From NCBI RefSeq assembly GCF_002214185.1, contig NZ_CP022161.1, positions 3,533,767 through 3,597,766 of the forward strand: a stretch of 64,000 nucleotides of DNA, given 5' to 3'. The notes under the pieces are model-generated. The model saw only the letters and a program-made list of their open reading frames with translations, made no database searches and was not told the DNA's origin. The DNA is from Streptomyces capitiformicae. Lineage in GTDB: Bacteria > Actinomycetota > Actinomycetes > Streptomycetales > Streptomycetaceae. Of this stretch, positions 43,368-51,948 are shown in pieces (position 1 is the stretch's first letter; each line of letters starts with the position of its first letter). Both the position numbers and the translations under genes were made by a program.

Positions 43368-45080
43368 TCAGCTGCTGCCCGCCTTGAGCAGGGCCGCCAC
43401 GATCGGGCCCGCCGACTCGCTGCCGTGACCGCCCTCCTGGACGACTCCGGCGGAGGCGAGGTCGCCCTTCCAGGCGGTGAACCAGCCGTTGGGCTGCTTC
43501 TGGCCGTCGACCTCGGCGGAGCCGGTCTTCGCGCCGTAGTCGGGGCCGAGGCCCGCCATCGCCTCGGCCGCCGTACCGGCCGCGGCGGTGTACTGGAGGA
43601 GTTCGCGGAGCTGGGCGCGGACGGTCTCGGACATGGGGCGGGACGCGGTGGCGAGGGTGCGGTTGTCGACCGACGGGGAGACGAGATACGGCTGCTTGAA
43701 GACGCCCGTCTTCGCGGTGGAGACGACCGAGGCCATGTTCAGGGGGTTCATCCGCACCCCGCCCTGACCGATGAGAGAGGCGGCCATCGGGGCGTCGCTC
43801 TGCACCGGCACCGCACCGTCGAAGCTGGACACCCCGATCGCCCAGTTGTTCAGGCCCAGGCCGAAGACCTGCTGGGCCTCCTGGGTCAGGGAGTTGTCGT
43901 CGAGCTTCTTCGCCTGGGAGATGAAGGCGGTGTTGCAGGAGCGGGCGAAGCTCGCCTTGAACGTACCGCCGGGGATCTGGAACTTGTCGTCGTTCTGGAA
44001 CTTCCAGCCGCCGTACGACGAGAACTTGGGGCAGGGGTGGACCTTGTTCGCCGAGGCGAGGCCCTTGTCGATGAGGAGTGCGGAGGACACGATCTTCATT
44101 GTGGAGCCGGGGGCGAGGGAGCCCTGGAAGGCCACGTTGAAGCCGTGGTTGGAGTTCGCCACGGCGAGGATCTCGCCGGTCGAGGGGCGCATCAGGACGA
44201 CCGAGGCCCGCTCGGTGGACGCCACCTGCTCCTCGGCGGCGGCCTGGAGGGACGGGCTGAGCGTGGTCTTCACCTCGCCCGGCGTGCCCTCGCTCAACTC
44301 CAGCAGCGTCTTGTCGGCGGCCTTCTGCTCTTCGGCCTTCTGCTCTTCCTTCCCATCCGTTTCGGATGCGGCGCGGACGACCCGGAGCTCTACGCCCGCC
44401 TTGCCACCCGCCTTCTCGCCGTACTTCTCCCTCAGGCCGTCCAACACCGTGCCGAGGGAGGGGTACTTCTTGGTCGTCAGCTCGTTGCCGTCCCGGTCGA
44501 GGGCCTTCACCGGGGGTGTGCCGGCCTCGCCGGTGACCAGCCGGTCGCCCTCGCCGAGGTCGGGGTGGACGACGGAGGGCTGCCAGCCGACGACCGGTTC
44601 GCCGTCCTTCTCGGCCCGTACGACGGTGAGGGAGGACTTGTAGGCGAGAGGCTTGCTCGTGCTCTTGTAGGAGACGGTGCCCTTCACCGAGAAGGCGAAC
44701 TTGTCGCCCGTGCGCTTGCCGGGGGTGAGGGTGACGTCCTTGATGTGGGCGTCCTTGGTGAAGCCGGTGAGCGCGGTCTTCGCGGCCGCCGAGTCGTCCG
44801 TGGCGGCGGCGGCCTTGGCGACGGAGCCCTTCTGCCAGGCGGTGAGGAAGGTGGTGGCGGCCGTGCGGACCTCGGTGGCGGACAGGGGGCCGGTCTTCAC
44901 GGCCTTGGCGTCGCCCGACGCGGAGCCGTCCTCGGCGGCGGCGCCGCCGCCGAACACCGCGTACACGGCGAACGCCCCGCCGCCGAGGGCCACGGCCGCC
45001 ATTCCGCCCAGCACGACAGGGCGCCGCGCCGCCGCGGACCTCACGGCCTTGCGCTCGTCGACACGCCTTCTCTTACCCAC
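43368..45080 (-). CDS. Penicillin-binding protein with NTF2-like N-terminal domain (first of a tandem pair)
   Basis: 570 residues. N-terminal basic region and one membrane anchor (about residues 20-45), an NTF2_N-like domain of the MecA N-terminal type, a PBP dimer-like linker rich in Lys/Glu (KEEQKAEEQKA), and a transpeptidase with STMK (Ser326), SCN (RSCNTAF) and KTGSAE. It crosslinks peptidoglycan. GTG 45080. The paralog at 45645 is about the same size; both stops are followed by repeat-rich DNA. They correspond to the pair next to ssgE in S. coelicolor. Confidence 0.92.
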   Translation of the reverse strand: MGKRRRVDERKAVRSAAARRPVVLGGMAAVALGGGAFAVYAVFGGGAAAEDGSASGDAKAVKTGPLSATEVRTAATTFLTAWQKGSVAKAAAATDDSAAAKTALTGFTKDAHIKDVTLTPGKRTGDKFAFSVKGTVSYKSTSKPLAYKSSLTVVRAEKDGEPVVGWQPSVVHPDLGEGDRLVTGEAGTPPVKALDRDGNELTTKKYPSLGTVLDGLREKYGEKAGGKAGVELRVVRAASETDGKEEQKAEEQKAADKTLLELSEGTPGEVKTTLSPSLQAAAEEQVASTERASVVLMRPSTGEILAVANSNHGFNVAFQGSLAPGSTMKIVSSALLIDKGLASANKVHPCPKFSSYGGWKFQNDDKFQIPGGTFKASFARSCNTAFISQAKKLDDNSLTQEAQQVFGLGLNNWAIGVSSFDGAVPVQSDAPMAASLIGQGGVRMNPLNMASVVSTAKTGVFKQPYLVSPSVDNRTLATASRPMSETVRAQLRELLQYTAAAGTAAEAMAGLGPDYGAKTGSAEVDGQKQPNGWFTAWKGDLASAGVVQEGGHGSESAGPIVAALLKAGSS

Positions 45081-45216
45081 GCTCCCGACCTTCCGCTGCC
45101 CCCGGCTGCCTCTCGTCTCTCAACAACGAGAACCACCACCCTAGGGCTCCGCACCAACATGGGTGACTTCCTTCAGTCTTGTCTCACAGTGCGGGCGGGG
45201 AGATGTGCGCCATATC

Positions 45217-45308
45217 GGGTGCGGGGTGCGGGGTGCGGGGTGCGGGGTGCGGGGTGCCGGGTGCGGGGTGCGGGGTGCCGGGTGCGGGGTGCGGGGTGCC
45301 GGGTGCGG
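45217..45308. repeat. 8-bp tandem repeat with 24-bp higher order
   Basis: GGTGCGGG is repeated about 11 times, and every third unit from the middle on is GGTGCCGG. It is directly upstream of the first PBP gene. Reading it as protein gives RGAGCGV repeats only. Confidence 0.92.
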
Positions 45309-45309
45309 T

Positions 45310-45356
45310 TGTCGGGCGACTGCGGGTGGGTGGGGGCTTGTCGCGCAGTTCCCCGC
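45310..45356. repeat. Dispersed intergenic repeat, half copy C
   Basis: GTCGGGCGACTGCGGGTGGG, then TGGGGGCTTGTCGCGCAGTTCCCCGCG, one arm of the family, immediately followed by a gene fragment (45358). Confidence 0.7.
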
Positions 45357-45357
45357 G

Positions 45358-45564
45358 TACCTGTTCGCCCAGGTCGGCATCGGGACGGGCACGGTGGAGT
45401 GGACGAGCAACTGCGGCAACTGCGCCACCGGCGTCGCCCTGTACGCGGTGAGCAAAGGAATGGTCCCGGGGGCCCCGCACGCCGGCGCCGTACCGGAGTC
45501 CCAGATCGCACGGCAACGCCAACCCAACTGGCCCCACGGTGCTGCAAGCAAGCCTGCGAGCTGA
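45358..45564 (+). pseudogene. PrpF-family isomerase fragment
   Basis: YLFAQVGIGTGTVEWTSNCGN followed by CATGVALYAVSKGMVPG matches the SNCGN active-site region of PrpF-type proline-racemase-fold isomerases (aconitate or 4-oxalomesaconate isomerase), where NCGN is catalytic. Only about 35 recognisable residues survive; the frame continues into non-matching sequence to TGA 45562, and there is no start codon. Inference from one motif block; the rest of the 45081-45644 gap is repeats. Confidence 0.5.
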
Positions 45565-45644
45565 CCATCACACGATCGAGTTAAGGCGGCCTCATGCGCA
45601 CTCCTCGGCGAACAGTTGCCAACCCCTACAGCACTTCCCGAAAC

Positions 45645-47279
45645 TCACCCACCCGCCCCGAGCACAGACACGACGATCGGCCCGGCGGCCTCACCTCCGC
45701 GTCCGCCCTTCTGAACCATGGCCGCGGCGGCCACATCCCCCCGGAAGCCGGTGAACCAACTGTCGGCGACCTCCCGCCCGTCGGCCTCCGCGGAGCCGGT
45801 CTTCGCTCCGATGTCGCCGCTCAACGGCCGCATGACCTCCGCCGCAGTCCCCTGTGTCGCGGTCAGCCTCATCATCTGTTTCAACTGCTGTGCGGTGCTC
45901 GCCTTCAAGCCCCTCGCGGTGGCCAGCTCACGATCGTCGAGCTCCGGCGAGACGAGGTACGGCTGCCGGAACGTGCCCGTGATCGCTGTGGCCGTCACCG
46001 ACGCCATGTTCAGCGGGTTCATCTGGACGTCGCCCTGCCCGATCGCGTTGGCCGCGCGGTTCGGCCCGGTGGACGCCGGCACGCTGCCGTCGGTGGAGAC
46101 GATCCCGGTCTTCCAGTCGCCCTTCCCGAGCCCGAAGCGTTCCTGGGCCTCCTGGGTCAGCGAGGAGTCGTCCATCGGCTCCTCGTCGATGAGCTTGATG
46201 AAGGCCGTGTTGCAGGACCGCATGAACGCGTTGGCAAGTGTGGCGTTCGACGACTCGTCGGCCGTCAGGCCCGGGAGGTTCTTGAAGGTCTGGCTCTTCC
46301 AGGTGGCCGTGTCGGGGCAGGGCGCGGGACCGTTCATGGAGGTCACGCCGTTGTCGATGAGCGTGGCGGCGGTGATGATCTTCATGGTGGAGCCGGGCGG
46401 GACCTGGCCCTCGAAAGCCGCGTTGAAGGCGTCCTCACGATGGTTGGCCACGGCCAGCACCTCGCCGGTGCTCGGCTTGACGGCGACGACGGACGACTCG
46501 GCGTACTGCTTGACCGCCTTCTCGGCCGCCGCCTGCACACCCGCGCTGATCGTCGTCTCCAGCCTGCCGGCCTTGCCCTCGGAGAGGGTCAGCAGGGGCG
46601 TGTCACCGGCGTTCGTGGCGGTGTGCCGGATCGCCAGCTCGATGCCGGCCGTGCCGCCCGCCTGGTCGCCGTAACGCTGACGCAGGGTGTCGAGGATCGG
46701 CCCGAGGGAGGGGTACTTCTCCTTGGTCAGCACCCTGCCGTCACGGTCCACGGCCACGATGGGCGGCGCATCCGCCTCCCCGGTGACCAACTCGTCCCCG
46801 TCCTTCAGCTCGGGGTGCACGACCGACGGCTCCCAGTCGACCAGCGCCTGCCCGGTCGTCTTCCCCCGCACCACGGTCAGTTCACTGTCGTACGCGAGCT
46901 TCTCGCTCTTCCCCTCGTACGACACGGTCGCCTCGACGGAGAACGGAACGGTCCGCCCGCCGGCCCCGGTCGGCTTCCCCGGCGTGATCTTCACGCCGTC
47001 GATGCGAGCGGTGTCGAGGTAGGACGTGAACAGCTTCCCCGCGACCTGGGCGTTGTTCGTGTACGACGACGCGGCGGCCGAATCCCCCTTCTCCCAGGCC
47101 GCGAAGAACTTCTCGGTGGTCTCCGCGACCTCGTCCCCACTGGGCGGCCCACTCCGCTTCTCCGTCCCCGTACCGCTCTCGTTGAGCGCCCCGAAGAAGT
47201 TGTACGCCCCGTAGCCCGCACCGCCCACCATCACGACGAACACCCCGCCGACTATGGCGACCTTGGCCCCCTGACGCAT
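45645..47279 (-). CDS. Penicillin-binding protein with NTF2-like N-terminal domain (second of a tandem pair)
   Basis: 544 residues. ATG 47279 with GGGGAGG upstream. N-terminal anchor (VAIVGGVFVVMVGGAGYGAYNFFGA), an NTF2_N-like domain, and the transpeptidase with STMK (Ser297), RSCNTAF and KTGSAE. Sequence agreement with the other PBP is high around the catalytic motifs (NPLNMASV, QEAQxxFGLG), so the two arose by tandem duplication. Peptidoglycan crosslinking outside the membrane. Confidence 0.92.
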   Translation of the reverse strand: MRQGAKVAIVGGVFVVMVGGAGYGAYNFFGALNESGTGTEKRSGPPSGDEVAETTEKFFAAWEKGDSAAASSYTNNAQVAGKLFTSYLDTARIDGVKITPGKPTGAGGRTVPFSVEATVSYEGKSEKLAYDSELTVVRGKTTGQALVDWEPSVVHPELKDGDELVTGEADAPPIVAVDRDGRVLTKEKYPSLGPILDTLRQRYGDQAGGTAGIELAIRHTATNAGDTPLLTLSEGKAGRLETTISAGVQAAAEKAVKQYAESSVVAVKPSTGEVLAVANHREDAFNAAFEGQVPPGSTMKIITAATLIDNGVTSMNGPAPCPDTATWKSQTFKNLPGLTADESSNATLANAFMRSCNTAFIKLIDEEPMDDSSLTQEAQERFGLGKGDWKTGIVSTDGSVPASTGPNRAANAIGQGDVQMNPLNMASVTATAITGTFRQPYLVSPELDDRELATARGLKASTAQQLKQMMRLTATQGTAAEVMRPLSGDIGAKTGSAEADGREVADSWFTGFRGDVAAAAMVQKGGRGGEAAGPIVVSVLGAGG

Positions 47280-47418
47280 GACGCGATTCCTCCCCGTTTG
47301 CTGCACTTGTGGTGCCTTGCAACCGACTTCCCCGCGCTTTGAACGCGTTCAGAAACCGCTTGCTGGGGGCCTACTTTATGCGTCGGCCGTGACGGGCGGG
47401 GCGTGCGTGCCCTGATTG

Positions 47419-49155
47419 TTAGACCCAGGTGTCCAGCCACATGCGGGAGCGCCAGCTGTCGATGGGGATGGGCTGGGCGGTGTGGATGGGCCAGAAGTAG
47501 ATGAAGTTCCAGGCGATGAGCAGGACGAGGACGCCGGCGCCGGCGGCGCCTGCCACGCGGCGGCGTTCTGTGGCGCCGGGAGGGCCGAGGACGGCGCCGA
47601 TCAGCATGGCCACGGCCAGGCAGAGGAAGGGGAGGAAGACGACGGCGTAGAAGAAGAAGATCGTGCGTTCCTGGTAAATGAACCAGGGGAGGTAGCCGGC
47701 GGCGATGCCGCAGGCGATCGCGCCGGCGCGCCAGTCGCGGCGGAAGAACCAGCGCCACAGGACGTAGAGCAGGGCGAAGGCGGCGGCCCACCAGAGGAGG
47801 GGCGTGCCGATGGCGAGGACCTCGCGGGCGCACTTGTCGACCGTGTCGGCGGGGCAGCCGTCGTTGCCGGGCGACGGGGACTCGTAGAAGTACGAGACCG
47901 GGCGGCCGTCGACGATCCAGCTCCACGGGTTCGACTGATACGTGTGCGGCGAGGAGAGGCCGACGTGGAACTCGTAGACGGCGTGCTCGTAGTGCCACAG
48001 GCTGCGCAGCCAGTCCGGCAGCCAGGAGAACCAACCGCCCTTGCCCTCGGTCGCCGCCCAGTTGCGGTAGTAGCCGCCCGTGCCGTCGTCCGGGGAGAGG
48101 ATCCAGCCGGTCCAGGAGGCCAGGTAGGTGACGATCACCACGGGGACCGTGGAGAGAAAGGCGAAACCCAGGTCACGCTGGAGCATCGCGATCAGCGGCT
48201 GGCGGGCACCGGCGACCTTGCGGGCCGAGTAGTCCCAGAGCACCGTCATGACGCCGAAGAACACCAGGAAGTACAGGGCGTTCCACTTGGTGCCGAAGGC
48301 CAGGCCCAGACAGAGCCCGGCCAGCAAGCGGTACGGGCGCAGGCCGAGGCGGGTCGTCTCGGCGATCAGGGGGTGTGGGCGTACGACTCCGTCGCCGTCC
48401 GGGGGCAGGGCCGCCGCCAGGCGTTCTCGCGCCTTGTCGCGGTCGATGACCAGACAGCCGAACGCCGCCAGCACGAAGAACATCAGCACCTGGTCCAGCA
48501 GTGCCGTGCGGCTCATCACGAAGTGCAGGCCGTCGACCGCCATCAGCGCGCCCGCCAGGCAGCCCAGGAACGTCGAGCGGAAGATCCGGCGGCCGATCCG
48601 GCAGAGGATCAGGACGGAGAGCGTGCCGAGCACGGCCGTCATGAAGCGCCAGCCGAACGGGTTGAACCCGAACATCAGCTCGCCCAGGCCGATGATGTAC
48701 TTGCCGACGGGCGGATGCACGACGTACGCCGCTTCCGTCGGGATCGGTACGTTCCCGTTGTTCTGGAGGATCAGCTCGTTGGCGTTCTTGGCCCAGTTGA
48801 CCTCGTACCCGCGGTGGACGATCGCCCACGCGTCCTTGGCGTAGTACGTCTCGTCGAATATCACCGCCTTCGGGCTGCTCAGGTTCCAGAACCGCATCAC
48901 CCCGGCGACCAGCGTCACCAGCAGCGGACCGCCCCACGCCGACCAGCGCGTGATGCGTACGGCGAGGCCTTCGCGCACGCCGAGCGTCGCCCAGACGCCC
49001 GGACCGGGCCGGGTGTACGGGGGCACCAGACGGGCGCGGACGTCGCTTCTCGGCGACGCCGCGTAGCCGAAACGGCGCAGCCGCTGCTGCCACGACGGCC
49101 GAGGGTCGGTGCCCTGGCTTTGCCGGGTGTCCGTGGAGGGCGCGGTACTGGTCAC
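47419..49155 (-). CDS. pmt: Dolichyl-phosphate-mannose--protein O-mannosyltransferase
   Basis: 578 residues, GT39 glycosyltransferase of the GT-C fold. The first loop FDETYYAKDAWAIVHRGYEVNW has the catalytic Asp-Glu pair; HPPVGKYIIGLGELMFGFNPFGWR follows, as in Pmt. About 12 membrane segments. Transfers mannose from polyprenyl-phosphate-mannose to exported proteins (actinobacterial O-mannosylation). GTG 49155 is the start chosen; the reading frame runs further to 49755 but that part is antisense to rsmI. Divergent from rsmI. Confidence 0.92.
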   Translation of the reverse strand: MTSTAPSTDTRQSQGTDPRPSWQQRLRRFGYAASPRSDVRARLVPPYTRPGPGVWATLGVREGLAVRITRWSAWGGPLLVTLVAGVMRFWNLSSPKAVIFDETYYAKDAWAIVHRGYEVNWAKNANELILQNNGNVPIPTEAAYVVHPPVGKYIIGLGELMFGFNPFGWRFMTAVLGTLSVLILCRIGRRIFRSTFLGCLAGALMAVDGLHFVMSRTALLDQVLMFFVLAAFGCLVIDRDKARERLAAALPPDGDGVVRPHPLIAETTRLGLRPYRLLAGLCLGLAFGTKWNALYFLVFFGVMTVLWDYSARKVAGARQPLIAMLQRDLGFAFLSTVPVVIVTYLASWTGWILSPDDGTGGYYRNWAATEGKGGWFSWLPDWLRSLWHYEHAVYEFHVGLSSPHTYQSNPWSWIVDGRPVSYFYESPSPGNDGCPADTVDKCAREVLAIGTPLLWWAAAFALLYVLWRWFFRRDWRAGAIACGIAAGYLPWFIYQERTIFFFYAVVFLPFLCLAVAMLIGAVLGPPGATERRRVAGAAGAGVLVLLIAWNFIYFWPIHTAQPIPIDSWRSRMWLDTWV

Positions 49156-49219
49156 CGCGCCATCGTAGGGAACGCGGCTGTGGGAGTGCCGTGCGTTCGG
49201 AATGTGGGCCCCGGCGCCC

Positions 49220-49251
49220 ATCCTCGCAGGGGCTTCGCCCCCTGCGAGGAT
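49220..49251 (+). promoter_or_regulatory. Leader hairpin overlapping the rsmI ribosome binding site
   Basis: Arms ATCCTCGCAGGGG and CCCCTGCGAGGAT around CTTCGC. The 3' arm ends GAGGAT, just ahead of the AGGGGGTG start, so base pairing would bury part of the Shine-Dalgarno. Confidence 0.7.
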
Positions 49252-49257
49252 GAGGGG

Positions 49258-50106
49258 GTGACTGGAACCCTTGTTTTGGCAGGTACCCCCATCGGCGATG
49301 TCTCGGACGCGCCGCCTCGGCTTGTCGAGGAACTGGCCGGGGCGGATGTCATCGCGGCCGAGGACACTCGGCGGCTGCGGCGGCTCACGCAGGCGCTCGG
49401 AGTGCAGCCGGGTGGGCGTGTCGTGTCGTACTTCGAGGGGAATGAGGCGGCGCGTACGCCGGAGCTCGTCGAGGAGCTGGTGGGGGGTGCGCGGGTGTTG
49501 TTGGTCACGGACGCGGGGATGCCGTCGGTCTCCGACCCCGGGTACCGGCTGGTCGCGGCGGCCGTGGAGAAGGACATCCGGGTGACCGCCGTCCCGGGCC
49601 CGTCCGCCGTACTGACCGCGCTCGCGCTGTCCGGGCTGCCGGTCGACCGCTTCTGCTTCGAGGGGTTCCTGCCACGCAAGGCGGGGGAGCGGCTGGGGCG
49701 GCTGCGGGAGATCGCGGAAGAGCGCCGCACGCTCGTCTACTTCGAGGCTCCGCACCGGCTCGCCGTGACCCTCGAAGCGATGGCGTCGGTGTTCGGGGAG
49801 CAGCGCCGTGCGGCCGTCTGCCGCGAGCTGACGAAGACGTACGAGGAGGTCAAGCGGGGCCCTCTCGGGGAGTTGGCCGAGTGGGCCGCCGCCGGTGTTC
49901 GGGGGGAGATCACCGTGGTGGTGGAGGGTGCGCCGGAGAAGGCGCCCGAGGAATTCGACGCGGAGGAGCTGGTGCGGCGGGTGCGGGCGCGGGAGGACGC
50001 CGGGGAGCGGCGCAAGGAGGCGATCGCGGCGGTTGCCGTGGAGGCGGGGGTGCCGAAGAGGGAGGTCTTCGACGCGGTGGTGGCTTTTAAGCGGGGAGCC
50101 CCGTAG
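49258..50106 (+). CDS. rsmI: 16S rRNA (cytidine(1402)-2'-O)-methyltransferase
   Basis: 282 residues. TGTLVLAGTPIGDVSDAPPRLVEEL, AEDTRRLRRL, VLLVTDAGMPSVSDPGYRLV, AVPGPSAVLTALALSGLP and FEGFLPRKAGER are the SAM-dependent tetrapyrrole-methylase-fold motifs of RsmI. It 2'-O-methylates C1402 in the ribosomal P site with RsmH. GTG 49258. Its stop codon TAG (50104-50106) is inside the first arm of a 169-bp palindrome. Confidence 0.95.
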   Translation: MTGTLVLAGTPIGDVSDAPPRLVEELAGADVIAAEDTRRLRRLTQALGVQPGGRVVSYFEGNEAARTPELVEELVGGARVLLVTDAGMPSVSDPGYRLVAAAVEKDIRVTAVPGPSAVLTALALSGLPVDRFCFEGFLPRKAGERLGRLREIAEERRTLVYFEAPHRLAVTLEAMASVFGEQRRAAVCRELTKTYEEVKRGPLGELAEWAAAGVRGEITVVVEGAPEKAPEEFDAEELVRRVRAREDAGERRKEAIAAVAVEAGVPKREVFDAVVAFKRGAP

Positions 50107-50269
50107 GGGTTGAGGATTCGTTGCCGGGTGCGGGTGGGTGGGGGCTGATCGCGCAGTTCCCCGCGCCCTTTAAAAGCCAGGGGGCACCCCCGAGTTTTTA
50201 GGGGCGCGGGGAACTGCGCGAGCAACCCACCACAACCCGCACCCGGCAACGAATCCTCAACCCCTACGG
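50101..50269. repeat. Long intergenic palindrome, dispersed repeat copy D
   Basis: The first 35 bases (50101-50135) are exactly complementary to 50235-50269, and 18 further bases (GCGCAGTTCCCCGCGCCC at 50151-50168, paired with 50201-50218) extend it. The middle holds a small loop. The first arm includes the rsmI stop codon. The 50107-50465 interval contains no gene. Confidence 0.93.
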
Positions 50270-50465
50270 CGCGACCCGGCACCCACCCCATGCCCCGGTA
50301 AAGCAGCGCAAAGCACAGCCCTCGCACAGACGGCCTTCCCACAAGGGCAGCCCAAATCGGCTTCAACAGTAGGCAGGTTGGGTGCCATTCGGGCCGGCCG
50401 AGGCGTCCACTGGATGAAGAGGACGCGCTCGTCCTTGTCCAGCGGAACAAGAGGAGCTGGCTGGC

Positions 50466-50867
50466 ATGACCGAGATCGCAGAGCGGGCCGTACTGCGGGA
50501 CACCGCCACCGCCGTCGTTCACGAGTCGTATGCGTTCGCCTGCATGCGCTGCGGGCACGGCTGGGAGCAGTCGTTCGAGATAGAGCACCACAATGACGCC
50601 CAAGGACATGACGTCGTGACGTACGTGGCCGACGGCCGAGCCGTGCCGTCCCCGCTCTCCAGGCCCACCTGCCAGAACTGCGACGGTCATGTCGTACGGA
50701 TCATGCGGGCGGGCCAGGTGTCGTCGGTGCAGGACGTCGAACGGCGACGGCACCTGCCGAAGCCCCGCGCGGTGGACGCCGCCGCACCGGACGCGACGGA
50801 GCCCCGGGAGCACCACCACTGGCACCTGTCCGACCTGCTGCACCCGTTCCACCGCAAGGCGAGCTGA
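50466..50867 (+). CDS. Zinc-ribbon hypothetical protein, 133 aa
   Basis: FACMRCGHGWEQ (CxxC) and PTCQNCDGHVV (CxxC) give four Cys spaced as a zinc ribbon around a beta segment; the C-terminus is His-rich (EHHHWHLSDLLHPFH). GGAGCTGGC precedes ATG 50466. Nucleic-acid or metal-handling role is possible, not known. Confidence 0.8.
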   Translation: MTEIAERAVLRDTATAVVHESYAFACMRCGHGWEQSFEIEHHNDAQGHDVVTYVADGRAVPSPLSRPTCQNCDGHVVRIMRAGQVSSVQDVERRRHLPKPRAVDAAAPDATEPREHHHWHLSDLLHPFHRKAS

Positions 50868-50919
50868 GTCCTCCCCCTCCGCCGCCACCGAGGGCATGCC
50901 CCGTTCGTAGGATCGGGGC

Positions 50920-51795
50920 ATGCCCTCGAACGACAAGAACGCCGCGCCGCCGCTCCCCGAACCCCTCCGGGTGCCCGTCGCCGACTCGCACACCCATCTG
51001 GACATGCAGTCCGGCACGGTCGGGGAGGGCCTCGCGAAGGCCGCCTCGGTGGGGGTGACGACGGTCGTGCAGGTCGGCTGCGACATCAAGGGCTCGCGGT
51101 GGGCCGCCGAGACGGCCGCCGCGTACGACGCCGTCCACGCGACTGTCGCGCTGCACCCCAACGAGGCCCCGCGGATCGTGCACGGGGACCCCGACGGCTG
51201 GTCGCGACAGGGAGCGCGGGCGGCGGGTGGGGACGCCGCGCTGGACGAGGCCCTCGCCGAGATCGACCGGCTGGCCGCGCTCCCGCAGGTCAAGGGCGTC
51301 GGGGAGACGGGGCTCGACTACTTCCGGACCGGGCCGGAGGGCAAGGCCGCCCAGGAGCGGTCGTTCCGCGCGCACATCGAGATCGCCAAGCGGCACGGCA
51401 AGGCGCTGGTCATCCACGACCGCGACGCCCACGACGACGTGTTGCGGATCCTGAAGGAGGAGGGCGCGCCCGAGCGGACCGTCTTCCACTGCTACTCCGG
51501 CGACGCCGACATGGCGGCGGTGTGCGCCGCGCACGGCTACTTCATGTCCTTCGCCGGGAACATGACCTTCAAGAACGCCCAGCCGCTGCGCGACGCCCTC
51601 GCCGTCGCCCCCCTCGAACTCGTCCTCGTCGAGACCGACGCGCCCTTCCTGACCCCGGCGCCGTACCGCGGACGGCCCAACGCGCCGTATCTCATTCCGA
51701 TCACGGTTCGTGCCATGGCCGCGGTGCGGGGCATCGGCGAAGACGCGCTGGCGACGGCGATCGCGGCGAACACGGCGAGGGCGTTTGATTACTGA
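50920..51795 (+). CDS. tatD: TatD family hydrolase (metal-dependent DNase)
   Basis: 291 residues. DSHTHLDMQ (HxH metal site), VGETGLDYF (Glu), ALVIHDRDAH (His), VFHCYSGD (His) and VETDAPFLTP (Asp) are the TatD amidohydrolase ligands, in order. An extended N-terminus (PSNDKNAAPPLPEPLRVPV) precedes. It acts as a 3'-5' exonuclease/DNA repair enzyme or deoxyribonuclease in the cytosol. ATG 50920. Rpf and rsmA follow, as in many actinobacteria (tatD-rpfB-rsmA-ispE). Confidence 0.94.
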   Translation: MPSNDKNAAPPLPEPLRVPVADSHTHLDMQSGTVGEGLAKAASVGVTTVVQVGCDIKGSRWAAETAAAYDAVHATVALHPNEAPRIVHGDPDGWSRQGARAAGGDAALDEALAEIDRLAALPQVKGVGETGLDYFRTGPEGKAAQERSFRAHIEIAKRHGKALVIHDRDAHDDVLRILKEEGAPERTVFHCYSGDADMAAVCAAHGYFMSFAGNMTFKNAQPLRDALAVAPLELVLVETDAPFLTPAPYRGRPNAPYLIPITVRAMAAVRGIGEDALATAIAANTARAFDY

Positions 51796-51876
51796 CGGAT
51801 CACGCTACGTCAGCCGTTCGGGGGGCGCGAAAAGCTGATCAGCGACCTCTTTCGCGACACTGCGTAACCACGTTGC

Positions 51877-51905
51877 TTGGGAGGGTGACCGCGGTCCGCT
51901 AGGTT
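51877..51905 (+). promoter_or_regulatory. Candidate rpf promoter
   Basis: TTGGGA (-35), 17 bases, TAGGTT (-10), 43 bases upstream of the rpf start. Spacing is standard for a housekeeping sigma factor; the promoter is inferred. Confidence 0.45.
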
Positions 51906-51948
51906 CACGTCGCCCGCGGACCCGGAACCCCCTCTGGAGCGTGTCGTC

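Noticed and set aside
45163..45564. Cys/Gly-rich plus-strand frame (GCGVRGAGCGVR) as a possible metallothionein or RiPP
   Set aside because: The repeats come from the 8-bp GGTGCGGG tandem repeat. The frame is low-complexity with no start signal; only its end holds the PrpF-like fragment.
51796..51948. ydaO (c-di-AMP) riboswitch upstream of rpf
   Set aside because: Some Streptomyces rpf genes have it, but the conserved ydaO segments were not recognisable in this 150-base leader.
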